Positions 1 to 5,160 of a stretch of DNA of 5,160 bases are shown here, piece after piece. A model generated the notes under the pieces. The model was not told where the DNA came from, ran no database searches, and saw nothing but the letters and a program-made list of their open reading frames with translations. Each line of letters begins with the position of its first letter. The first letter of the stretch is position 1. Source of the DNA: Holophagae bacterium (GTDB lineage Bacteria > Acidobacteriota > Thermoanaerobaculia > Thermoanaerobaculales > Sulfomarinibacteraceae); the NCBI GenBank assembly GCA_030637505.1, contig DAOWGJ010000164.1, positions 1-5,160 of the forward strand. The letters are read 5' to 3'. Both the position numbers and the translations under genes were made by a program.

Positions 1-257
1 AACAGCGGATAGGTTCCGCTCAAGATCGAAGTGTGGGCCGGGAGGGTGACGGGATTGGTAGTGAAGGCGTTTGTAAAGATAACGCCCTCCTCTGCGAGTC
101 GGTCAATATTGGGTGTCGTCGGCTCGGAGTAGCCGAAGCATCCCACGTGGTCGGCACGGGTCGTATCAATCGTAATCAACACAACATTTGGAGGACCGGC
201 CCCGCAAGCCGAGAGTCCGACCGTCAGGGCCACAGCACTCAAGAACGTCCGGTCCAC
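1..257 (-). CDS. Sulfatase/alkaline-phosphatase superfamily lipoprotein (N-terminal part, cut by left edge)
   Basis: Only the first 85 codons are present. Translation from a GTG placed directly after the stop of the parvulin gene gives a short lipoprotein signal peptide ending in the lipobox LSAC (Cys18). Next comes the first metal-binding strand of the superfamily, VVLITIDTTRADHVG (Asp31, Arg34), then the TPNIDRLAEEG helix (residues 48-58) and the segment VTLPAHTSILSG (70-81). That last segment aligns with the sulfatase signature C-x-P-S-R-x-x-x-L-T-G. Thr71 stands where arylsulfatases have the Cys that becomes formylglycine, and the usual second Asp after Asp31 is Thr. These changes suggest a Thr-nucleophile phosphoesterase or phosphotransferase relative, or another non-FGly member, rather than a true arylsulfatase. 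The start is supported by GGGAG five bases upstream. The zero-base junction implies co-transcription with the parvulin gene. The protein is probably anchored to a membrane facing the periplasm. The substrate is unknown, and the remainder of the metal site lies outside the window. Confidence 0.85.
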   Translation of the reverse strand, partial: MDRTFLSAVALTVGLSACGAGPPNVVLITIDTTRADHVGCFGYSEPTTPNIDRLAEEGVIFTNAFTTNPVTLPAHTSILSGTYPL

Positions 258-2033
258 CTACACTCCCGGGAGGTTCTCGTCGTGGATCTCAAGGTCGATT
301 TGATCAATCACTTCGGCCCGGATCTCGTCAACAAGGTGCTGATGATTGCGGCGCAAGTAATTGCCTCGCACGAAGGGCTCAGCTACCTCATACGGCTGCG
401 CCACCGGCTCAGTGACGTGGTCCCGCCTGAAGACCAGAACGCCCGTGGGAATGAACCGGAGGGTGTCGGGGTCGTAACATTCGGCCACCATCGCCTCCGC
501 CACCTCACCGTCTTTCAACGCGTCGAAGGCACGGCGGAACCGGGCGCCACTTTGCACCTGGGCAGCGATCTGATAGTCGTTGAGGCCACGAAGGAGACCG
601 CCATCCCGCGCCGAAACATGGTGCGAATACTCCTGGGCCAGCTCTTCGAAGGACTCCCCGGTCCGAATTCTCCGAACCAGTTCACGCCCTTGGTCAAGCG
701 TCGTCCATAAATTGTCGCCGGGCGGCAAGAAAATCAGGCTGAGATCGGTGCCGCGTAGGGTCTGATAGCGTTTGTGATTCTGCTGGAAATACTCCCGCAT
801 CGCAGATTCGGGAACCGCCGCCACCTTGTCCTGCAACCGGATTCCCAACGCCGCCTGGAAACGTACTTCCTCGGTAATGGCCTCAACAACCTCGACCATC
901 GCCGGATCATCAAAGAGACCCAATCGTTCGGCTTCGAGCACCAAGAGACGGTTGAGCGCAACCCGATCGAGGAACTCGTGGACTTTCGGAAAATATCCGT
1001 TGAAAAGCTGCTCCATATACTGCGTGGGCAAATCCCGCCCGAGATCGGCCACCGTGAAACGATAATCTCCGGCCGAAATCAGCGCTGCATCATCCTGAGC
1101 GAAAGGATCCGACAGAGGCTCAAAGTTCTTGGCCAGGCCGTATTGCGGGGCCATCTCCTCGACGAAGAGACGCTGAACATCGGCCCGTTTGGCCGCCTTG
1201 GCGCGCTTCAGCGCAAACTCGCGCACATCTTCATACTGCCTCTGTAACGGCGGGTGGCGCTCCCTGACGACCAGCACATGATAGCCGTGAGGTGTATCGA
1301 CGATCTCCGAAATCTCGTTCAACTCGAGGGACCAGGCGGCCTCGGTGAAATTATGATCCACCGCCTTGCCACGATCCAGACCGAGCCAACCACCCCGGCC
1401 GGCAGTCGAAGATTGAGAATACTGCCGCACCATCGCTGTGAAGTCCGCCCCGTCCATCAACTGCACTCGAATAGCTTCAAGCTTGGCCCGGATGACCCGG
1501 CGTTCTTCATCAGCCGTCTCTCCCGCCTCTGCGGCCAAGAAGATGTGCTGGAGCCTGATCTTCTCCGGGTCCCGATACTGCTCGGGATGCATGTCGAACT
1601 GTCGACGGACCTGGTCTTCGCTAACCGTCAGCCCGTTCCAGCCCAGTTGCTCCTCCATCATTTCGACCAGAGCGACAGCCCGCTGCTGGCCGATCTGTTG
1701 CTCCAGGGTAGATCCATCGGGCACCTCGGAAACCAAGATCCGCCGAAAGGCAAGGTCCTTGATCTTTTCGATTCTCCAATCGGTCGACAACACGCCGGGG
1801 TCGGCCTGATTACCCGGTTCGACGGAACTGCCGGAAGCCAGCAACTCGGTTCGAGTGACCTCGCCCCCATCAAAGGTAGCGACGACATCGCCGGCTGAGA
1901 TATCAATGTCGGAACCTGGCCCACAGCCGAGGACACCACAAAGAATCATCACCCAACCGAGGGCGAATCCTGACTTGACCACAGAAAAGGGAGCGCCAAG
2001 AAGGCGCTCCCCCACAAATCTGTTGTTGCTCAT
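258..2033 (-). CDS. SurA/PpiC-type peptidyl-prolyl isomerase lipoprotein with two parvulin-like domains
   Basis: Predicted periplasmic peptidyl-prolyl cis/trans isomerase and chaperone, by family likely to act on folding of exported proteins. Numbering here starts at the in-frame TTG at 2036; the ATG at 2033 is residue 2. A hydrophobic segment (about 23-37) ends in a lipobox, VLGC, with Cys38. A SurA-N-like helical region follows (about 50-157), then a canonical parvulin domain (about 158-262) with LQHIFL (His164), YSQSSTAGRGGWLG and HGYHVLVV (His250, His253). A second helical region (about 320-423) precedes a degenerate parvulin domain (about 424-545) that keeps YSHHVSARDGGLL but lacks the equivalent histidines. 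The total of about 590 residues is longer than typical SurA (about 430). The start is uncertain: no good Shine-Dalgarno precedes 2033, and a terminator hairpin lies within codons 9-18. A GTG at 1982 would give a compact signal peptide with Lys3 and Cys20. The gene is followed directly by a sulfatase-like lipoprotein gene. Confidence 0.9.
   Translation of the reverse strand: MSNNRFVGERLLGAPFSVVKSGFALGWVMILCGVLGCGPGSDIDISAGDVVATFDGGEVTRTELLASGSSVEPGNQADPGVLSTDWRIEKIKDLAFRRILVSEVPDGSTLEQQIGQQRAVALVEMMEEQLGWNGLTVSEDQVRRQFDMHPEQYRDPEKIRLQHIFLAAEAGETADEERRVIRAKLEAIRVQLMDGADFTAMVRQYSQSSTAGRGGWLGLDRGKAVDHNFTEAAWSLELNEISEIVDTPHGYHVLVVRERHPPLQRQYEDVREFALKRAKAAKRADVQRLFVEEMAPQYGLAKNFEPLSDPFAQDDAALISAGDYRFTVADLGRDLPTQYMEQLFNGYFPKVHEFLDRVALNRLLVLEAERLGLFDDPAMVEVVEAITEEVRFQAALGIRLQDKVAAVPESAMREYFQQNHKRYQTLRGTDLSLIFLPPGDNLWTTLDQGRELVRRIRTGESFEELAQEYSHHVSARDGGLLRGLNDYQIAAQVQSGARFRRAFDALKDGEVAEAMVAECYDPDTLRFIPTGVLVFRRDHVTEPVAQPYEVAEPFVRGNYLRRNHQHLVDEIRAEVIDQIDLEIHDENLPGV
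263..267 (-). promoter_or_regulatory. Ribosome binding site for the sulfatase-like gene
   Basis: GGGAG on the minus strand lies five bases before the GTG at 257-255, inside the last codons of the parvulin gene. It is the main reason to accept a GTG start immediately after the preceding TAG stop, and it points to translational coupling of the two genes. Confidence 0.5.
1983..2011 (-). terminator. Intrinsic terminator after the small secreted-protein gene
   Basis: On the minus strand a perfect 9-bp stem, GGGAGCGCC / GGCGCTCCC, encloses a 5-base loop (TTCTT) and is followed by TTTTCT. It begins 26 bases after the stop of the secreted-protein gene (TAA at 2039-2037), where an intrinsic terminator is expected. 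The T-run is short, so termination may be partial. It lies within the 5' end of the longest reading frame of the parvulin gene, which bears on that gene's start. Confidence 0.8.
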
Positions 2034-2036
2034 CAA

Positions 2037-2732
2037 TTATTCAGCGGTGAATGTCATCAACTCTACGGGAATGGTGTCGTCGACGACGGCACGCATTACC
2101 CAGTTGCCGGCAAAACCGATTGAGTCAACGGTTCCCCATGCGCCGAGCCCGCATCCAGGCGCCAAGAGGAACGAAGTCCCCTCGGAACCACTGCTGGTAT
2201 CCAGCCCGATTCGCATACCGGCGGTACTCTGGGGCTGGTAAAAGCCGAAGTAGAAGGCCTGAGCGGAGAGCATGATCGGGGGCGCGACGGCTACGGTGTA
2301 GTTGCCCGTGCCCATCGGCATTCCCGACTGGGCGCCGATCTCAGCGCCCGGAGCGGCGCCGCCGGCCCACGCCTTGAAGGTCAGGGCGGTGGTGTAACCC
2401 ATGCCCGTGAAGATATTGTAGGTCGTCGAAACGATACCGAAGGGGGGTGTCAAGGTCGCCGTCACACCGACGGCCCAGTCGTTCGGTCCGCCGGAATTAC
2501 CCGTACCATTGGAACAACCCAAGCCTATTTCCGCACCAAAATCACCGCGGAACAGGACCTCCGTCGCACGGTTTTCTTGCACCGGCGGGAAGGCCGGTCC
2601 GGGCAGGGCGCCCGCAGGGGACGACAGGGACGCGTCGCTTGCCGCTCCGGCCGTCGAGAGCCCCATGGTTGCGATAATTGCCACAAACCCAACGGCCGCC
2701 GCAATGATCATGTTTTTACGTGTAAACCTCAT
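2037..2732 (-). CDS. Small secreted protein of unknown function, ending in IPVELMTFTAE
   Basis: 231 aa. I do not recognise a named family. The N-terminus MRFTRKN followed by about 18 hydrophobic residues and STAGA-ASDA is a Sec signal peptide, with likely cleavage near residue 30. The mature protein is rich in Gly, Ala, Thr and aromatic residues in short alternating runs, consistent with an all-beta jelly-roll-like fold. It has two cysteines (Cys73, Cys194) that could pair in the periplasm or outside the cell. Residues 206-218, GFAGNWVMRAVVD, resemble a strand ending common in secreted beta-sandwich proteins ('NW/F-M-I-R-A'). The chain ends with IPVELMTFTAE, close to the 'LPVELTSFTA' linker that in Bacteroidota precedes C-terminal sorting domains, but here translation stops at once. 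The ATG at 2732 was chosen over upstream codons because GAGGGAGG stands four bases before it and the signal peptide begins there. The gene lies 100 bases after amrS and has its own terminator. Confidence 0.85.
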   Translation of the reverse strand: MRFTRKNMIIAAAVGFVAIIATMGLSTAGAASDASLSSPAGALPGPAFPPVQENRATEVLFRGDFGAEIGLGCSNGTGNSGGPNDWAVGVTATLTPPFGIVSTTYNIFTGMGYTTALTFKAWAGGAAPGAEIGAQSGMPMGTGNYTVAVAPPIMLSAQAFYFGFYQPQSTAGMRIGLDTSSGSEGTSFLLAPGCGLGAWGTVDSIGFAGNWVMRAVVDDTIPVELMTFTAE

Positions 2733-2832
2733 TTTTCCTCCCTCAAATATTAGAACTCCAATAGTTCGCGAAAAGACTACTTGAATACGATCGCATAGGA
2801 GAAACGAGAAATCAACCCTTGTCGTCAGAATT
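2733..2832 (-). other. Intergenic leader between amrS and the secreted-protein gene
   Basis: This 100-base gap is visibly richer in A+T than its surroundings and is the only real spacer in the window, so it is the likeliest place for an internal promoter. I see no convincing -35/-10 pair. TTGATT at 2815-2810 could be a -35 box, but no good -10 follows at 16-18 bases. An imperfect 12-bp palindrome centred on CGATCG (2785-2796) could be an operator. No terminator hairpin follows the amrS stop, so read-through from the amr operon is also possible. Confidence 0.35.
2737..2744 (-). promoter_or_regulatory. Strong ribosome binding site for the secreted-protein gene
   Basis: GAGGGAGG on the minus strand, four bases before ATG 2732-2730. 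It is one of the two strongest Shine-Dalgarno matches in the window and fixes the start of the 231-aa secreted protein, excluding the 83-codon in-frame extension into amrS. Confidence 0.8.
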
Positions 2833-3966
2833 TCAGGACCAGACCCCAGGAATCTTCCTGCCGCAGTTCGGACAGGCCCCACCCTTGAGCCGATTCTTGA
2901 GCACACTGAAGCCGACCCGGTGGATGAGGACCTGATCGCAACCCGGACAGACAGTGTTTTCTCCCCTGTGGCCCGGCACATTCCCGAGGTACACGAAGTT
3001 GAGCCCCTCCGCCCTTGCGGCGCTCCAAGAACGCTCCAGTGTCGCGACGGGCGTCGGGGGCAGGTTTTTCAAGAGATAGGTCGGGTGGAAGCGGGTGAAG
3101 TGCACCGGCACGTCGGGCCCCAGATGGCCTTTGACCCACCGCGCCAACCGTACGGCCTCGGCTTCCGAGTCGTTGAGCCCTGGAATCAGCAGAACGACGA
3201 TCTCCAGCCAGGTGCCGGCCTTCTTGATGATTTCCAGGCCCTCGAGGACCGGCTTGAGGTGGCCGCGGATCTGTTTGACATAGAAATCTTCGGTCATCGC
3301 CTTGAGGTCGACCTTGTAGGCCTCGAGCAGCGGAAGAACCTCTCGCAGGGGCTCGGGTTTGATGTAACCGTTGCTGACGACCAGGGGCCGAAGGCCTACT
3401 TTTCGAGCAGCCACGGCGGCGTCCCGAACGTACTCCCAGAACACGGTCGGCTCTGAGTAGGTTGCCGCGGTCATCGTCGCACCCTGTTGGCGAGCTATAC
3501 GGACGAGCGCATCCGGGGGGAGGTACCACGACGCCACCTGCTCCGGCCGGAACTGCGAGATCTCCCAATTCTGGCAAAATTTGCACTCGACATTGCAGCC
3601 GGCGGTCGCATAGGACAGGGCCTTTTCGCCTGGCAGGACGTGGAAAAACGGCTTCTTTTCCACCGGGTCAACGTGGACCGAGCAGGCCAACCCATGGACC
3701 AGCGTGTAGTAGGTCCCGCCCCGGTTCTCACGAACGCCGCAAGTGCCCCGCTCGGCGTCGGCAACGATGCACTCCTGGGGGCAGAGTCCACACTCAACCT
3801 TGAGGTGTTCGAGTTTCTTGTACCACGAGGCCTCCCGCGCCGGAAGATCCTGGAGGTCCACCGACCCCCCGATAATCGGCTTGGCGCCCCGAGCCGCACG
3901 CGGCAGCAGACACCCCGCAGCCATTCCGGCGCAAAGACCCAACGCATCCCTTCGATTGAGGCTCAC
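2833..3966 (-). CDS. amrS: AmmeMemoRadiSam system radical SAM enzyme with Tat signal
   Basis: 377 aa radical SAM protein of the AmrS family. The reaction is, to my knowledge, not established. The N-terminus LNRRDALGLCAGMAAG followed by PRAARGA looks like a Tat signal peptide, probably cleaved near residue 28. A family-typical Cys-rich region follows: Cys59, Cys62, Cys66 and Cys76 in GLCPQECIV...GTCGVRENRGG, then HVDPVEKKPFFHVLPG. The 4Fe-4S/SAM motif is CNVECKFC (Cys124, Cys128, Cys131) followed by QNWEIS. TYSEP (169-173) and VVSNGYI (196-202) are further conserved radical SAM segments. The C-terminus is a zinc-ribbon-like tail with Cys340, Cys343, Cys365 and Cys368 and the family ending IPGVW. 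Start is GTG at 3966-3964, overlapping the preceding stop by four bases (GTGA), so it is translationally coupled to the DUF362 gene. The AMMECR1-domain gene two positions upstream supports the assignment. The oddity is an export signal on an oxygen-sensitive, reductant-dependent enzyme class. Confidence 0.95.
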   Translation of the reverse strand: MSLNRRDALGLCAGMAAGCLLPRAARGAKPIIGGSVDLQDLPAREASWYKKLEHLKVECGLCPQECIVADAERGTCGVRENRGGTYYTLVHGLACSVHVDPVEKKPFFHVLPGEKALSYATAGCNVECKFCQNWEISQFRPEQVASWYLPPDALVRIARQQGATMTAATYSEPTVFWEYVRDAAVAARKVGLRPLVVSNGYIKPEPLREVLPLLEAYKVDLKAMTEDFYVKQIRGHLKPVLEGLEIIKKAGTWLEIVVLLIPGLNDSEAEAVRLARWVKGHLGPDVPVHFTRFHPTYLLKNLPPTPVATLERSWSAARAEGLNFVYLGNVPGHRGENTVCPGCDQVLIHRVGFSVLKNRLKGGACPNCGRKIPGVWS

Positions 3967-4913
3967 GCGCCTACCACCTTGAGCGCCTTGACATCGCCGA
4001 CGCCAAGGCCGTAGCGGGAAGCCGTCTGAATAAACCGAGGCGCCCGCTTCTCGTCCTCCAGCGTGCCCAGAGCACGCCGCGCCCGTTCTTCCTCAACCAT
4101 GCGCCACGCCCAGGCGTCCGCGGCCACCGGGTCGTGAGAAGCCGCCACCATCCCGAGGTCGAATACACCGCGATTGGCGAAGGCAGGACCGCCTTGATAC
4201 TGCGCCCTGCCACCGTCCAACACCGTCAACCGCATCTTGCCGCCGATCCACGGATGCCGCACGACGTCGGCAACATAGGGGTCACAGTTGCTGTCGTGGT
4301 ACTTGTTGGGGTTGTGGATCACGCCATACCAGTTCTTGAGACCCGCGGAGACTCCGGCAAAATCGTGATCCTTGACCACACCGACAGAGATCAGGGCGGT
4401 ACAGGTAGTCGACACCATACGCGCGAAGCACGATGCCACCTTGCCTGTGACCGTCGGCGCCCTGTCGTAGTCATTGTCGATGCCGTAGCACAGAGAGGCC
4501 CCACCTTTTTTCCGCAGGGTGAAGCCCGCGGTTTCCAACTCTCGGCTCGAACGTTCAAAGACGATGATCCGCGAGCGTTCGACGCCGGCCCCGGCCACCC
4601 ACTCGACCAGAGCCTCGACGAGGGCAGGCCGGGGTGACATTCGGGGCCCTCCGAGGCAGTTCACCTTGATGCCGACGGTGTCCCGCCGCCCGAAGAGACC
4701 GCGAAAGGCCGCTTCCGCGGTGTCCATGCCCGTTGAACGCCTGACGGCGTCACCAACAGCTCGGGAAAAGGCTGCGGGTCTGGCATGTGGGGGAATCTCG
4801 GCAGTCCCAACCCGTCCCCGGCCCGACCGAGCCTGGGAAGCCCCCAGAACCCTGGAGACGGCCCCCGCCCCAAGCAATGCGGCAAGGTCCCGACGGGTCA
4901 AACGGTGGGTCAA
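3963..4913 (-). CDS. DUF362 domain protein with Tat signal
   Basis: 316 aa. TRRDLAALLGAGAVSRVLGASQA at the N-terminus is a twin-arginine signal peptide with likely cleavage near residue 28, so export in folded form is predicted. The body matches the DUF362 pattern: TVGIKVNCLGG (79-89), an ALVEALVEWVAGAGV helix (97-111), RIIVFERSSRELETAGF (115-131), and the conserved GLKNWYGVIHNPNKYHDSNCDP block (191-212), then MRLTVLDGGRAQYQGGP and a closing ASHDPVAADAWAW (258-270). Many DUF362 proteins carry a C-terminal ferredoxin domain; none is present here. The molecular function is unknown. The start is TTG at 4913-4911, supported by GGGGAGGAG eight bases upstream and a TTGA overlap with the amrA stop. 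Its end overlaps the start of amrS by four bases, so it is embedded in the AmmeMemoRadiSam operon and probably acts with it. Confidence 0.9.
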   Translation of the reverse strand: MTHRLTRRDLAALLGAGAVSRVLGASQARSGRGRVGTAEIPPHARPAAFSRAVGDAVRRSTGMDTAEAAFRGLFGRRDTVGIKVNCLGGPRMSPRPALVEALVEWVAGAGVERSRIIVFERSSRELETAGFTLRKKGGASLCYGIDNDYDRAPTVTGKVASCFARMVSTTCTALISVGVVKDHDFAGVSAGLKNWYGVIHNPNKYHDSNCDPYVADVVRHPWIGGKMRLTVLDGGRAQYQGGPAFANRGVFDLGMVAASHDPVAADAWAWRMVEEERARRALGTLEDEKRAPRFIQTASRYGLGVGDVKALKVVGA

Positions 4914-5160
4914 GGGTTGTGCTCCTCCCCGAATACCTGGGCCGTGAATACCTCGAAGGTCGCACCTTGGTGCCAGGCATCGGCGGCCAGTCCTGCCTTT
5001 TTGGCCAGGTGGTTCAACATCGTGTCGCGGTCCCAGCCCTGCTCCGGCGCCACCTGGGGCAGAAAGACCGCGCGGTGGGGGCCCTTGGTCAGCTGGACCC
5101 CGTCCCGACCGACGACGATCTCGGCCAAGCCGTCCAGCGGCCGCAGCGGCGTCAGCGCCG
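4910..5160 (-). CDS. amrA: AMMECR1-domain protein (C-terminal part, cut by right edge)
   Basis: The last 82 codons of a gene entering from the right; the frame is open to the edge, so the short TTG-initiated version inside it is not the real start. The translation begins ALTPLRPLDGLAEIVVGRDG and continues with LTKGPHRAVFLPQVAPEQGW, DRDTMLNHLAKKAGL, DAWHQGA and FEVFTAQVF. These are the characteristic C-terminal features of AMMECR1/AmrA: the 'LTPxRP' strand, 'FLPQVAxExGW' loop, 'LxxLxxKAGL' helix and 'DAW' turn. The biochemical role is unknown; by family it is the 'Amme' member of the three-part AmmeMemoRadiSam set. The stop TGA overlaps the TTG start of the DUF362 gene. It is likely the upstream gene of this operon or close to it, with the promoter outside the window. 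Confidence 0.93.
   Translation of the reverse strand, partial: ALTPLRPLDGLAEIVVGRDGVQLTKGPHRAVFLPQVAPEQGWDRDTMLNHLAKKAGLAADAWHQGATFEVFTAQVFGEEHNP
4922..4930 (-). promoter_or_regulatory. Ribosome binding site deciding the TTG start of the DUF362 gene
   Basis: GGGGAGGAG on the minus strand, eight bases before the TTG at 4913-4911 and inside the end of amrA. This strong match supports the unusual TTG codon, which also sits correctly in front of the twin-arginine motif. Confidence 0.7.

Noticed and set aside
33..710. Long plus-strand open frame (225 codons)
   Set aside because: It lies antisense to the sulfatase-like and parvulin genes, both of which show clear family motifs. Its translation has no recognisable domain; it is a high-GC shadow.
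774..1898. Two long plus-strand open frames (157 and 214 codons)
   Set aside because: Both are antisense to the parvulin gene with no motif or ribosome site; typical shadow frames.
2787..2815. Sigma-70-like promoter with TTGATT at 2815-2810
   Set aside because: No acceptable -10 hexamer at 16-18 bases spacing; only three of six positions match at 19 bases. Mentioned in the spacer entry but not called.
2733..2981. An 83-codon in-frame N-terminal extension of the secreted-protein gene, overlapping the end of amrS
   Set aside because: The extension would bury the signal peptide, lacks its own ribosome site, and overlaps the zinc-ribbon coding end of amrS. GAGGGAGG before ATG 2732 settles the start.
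2920..3456. Plus-strand frame of 178 codons opposite amrS
   Set aside because: Antisense shadow of a well-supported gene, no domain seen.
2825..3586. 253-codon minus-strand frame overlapping amrS
   Set aside because: It is a frame-shifted reading of amrS, rich in Gly, Arg and Pro with no motif, while the amrS frame carries every expected Cys motif.
4910..5128. A free-standing 72-aa gene starting at TTG 5128
   Set aside because: The same frame stays open to the right edge and the extra residues (ALTPLRPLDG) match the AMMECR1 C-terminal region, so it is part of amrA.

Overview
The window (about 60% G+C by eye) is densely coded, and every gene I can support lies on the minus strand, so the order of transcription runs from the right edge to the left. 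Twin-arginine (Tat) signals, lipoprotein signal peptides and a SurA-like parvulin suggest a Gram-negative-type bacterium with a periplasm. The style of the secreted protein, the sulfatase-like lipoprotein and the Tat-bearing AmmeMemoRadiSam genes would fit an Acidobacteriota-, Myxococcota- or other deep-branching lineage, but that placement is inference and not secure.

Right part (5160 down to 2833), the AmmeMemoRadiSam block. The C-terminal end of an AMMECR1-domain protein (AmrA) enters from the right edge. It is followed, through 4-base stop/start overlaps (TTGA, then GTGA), by a Tat-signal DUF362 protein and then a Tat-signal radical SAM enzyme of the AmrS family. The overlaps indicate one translationally coupled operon. 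The third expected partner, AmrB (MEMO-like), is not in the window and could lie beyond the right edge.

Middle (2832 to about 1983). A 100-base A+T-richer gap leads into a short secreted protein of unknown function (231 aa). It has a strong Shine-Dalgarno sequence, a Sec signal peptide and an unusual C-terminal end (IPVELMTFTAE). A clear stem-loop with a T-run follows its stop codon and looks like its intrinsic terminator.

Left part (about 2033 to 1). A SurA/PpiC-type lipoprotein with two parvulin-like domains is followed, with no spacer, by the first 85 codons of a lipoprotein of the sulfatase/alkaline-phosphatase superfamily that runs off the left edge. These two probably form a second transcription unit of envelope proteins. 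The terminator lies inside the longest possible reading frame of the parvulin gene, so that gene may really start downstream of the hairpin.

The most interesting feature is the AmmeMemoRadiSam operon. Both the radical SAM enzyme and the interposed DUF362 protein carry Tat signals, which would place iron-sulfur radical chemistry, or at least the folded enzyme, outside the cytoplasm. No RNA genes, mobile elements, CRISPR arrays or long repeats were seen.
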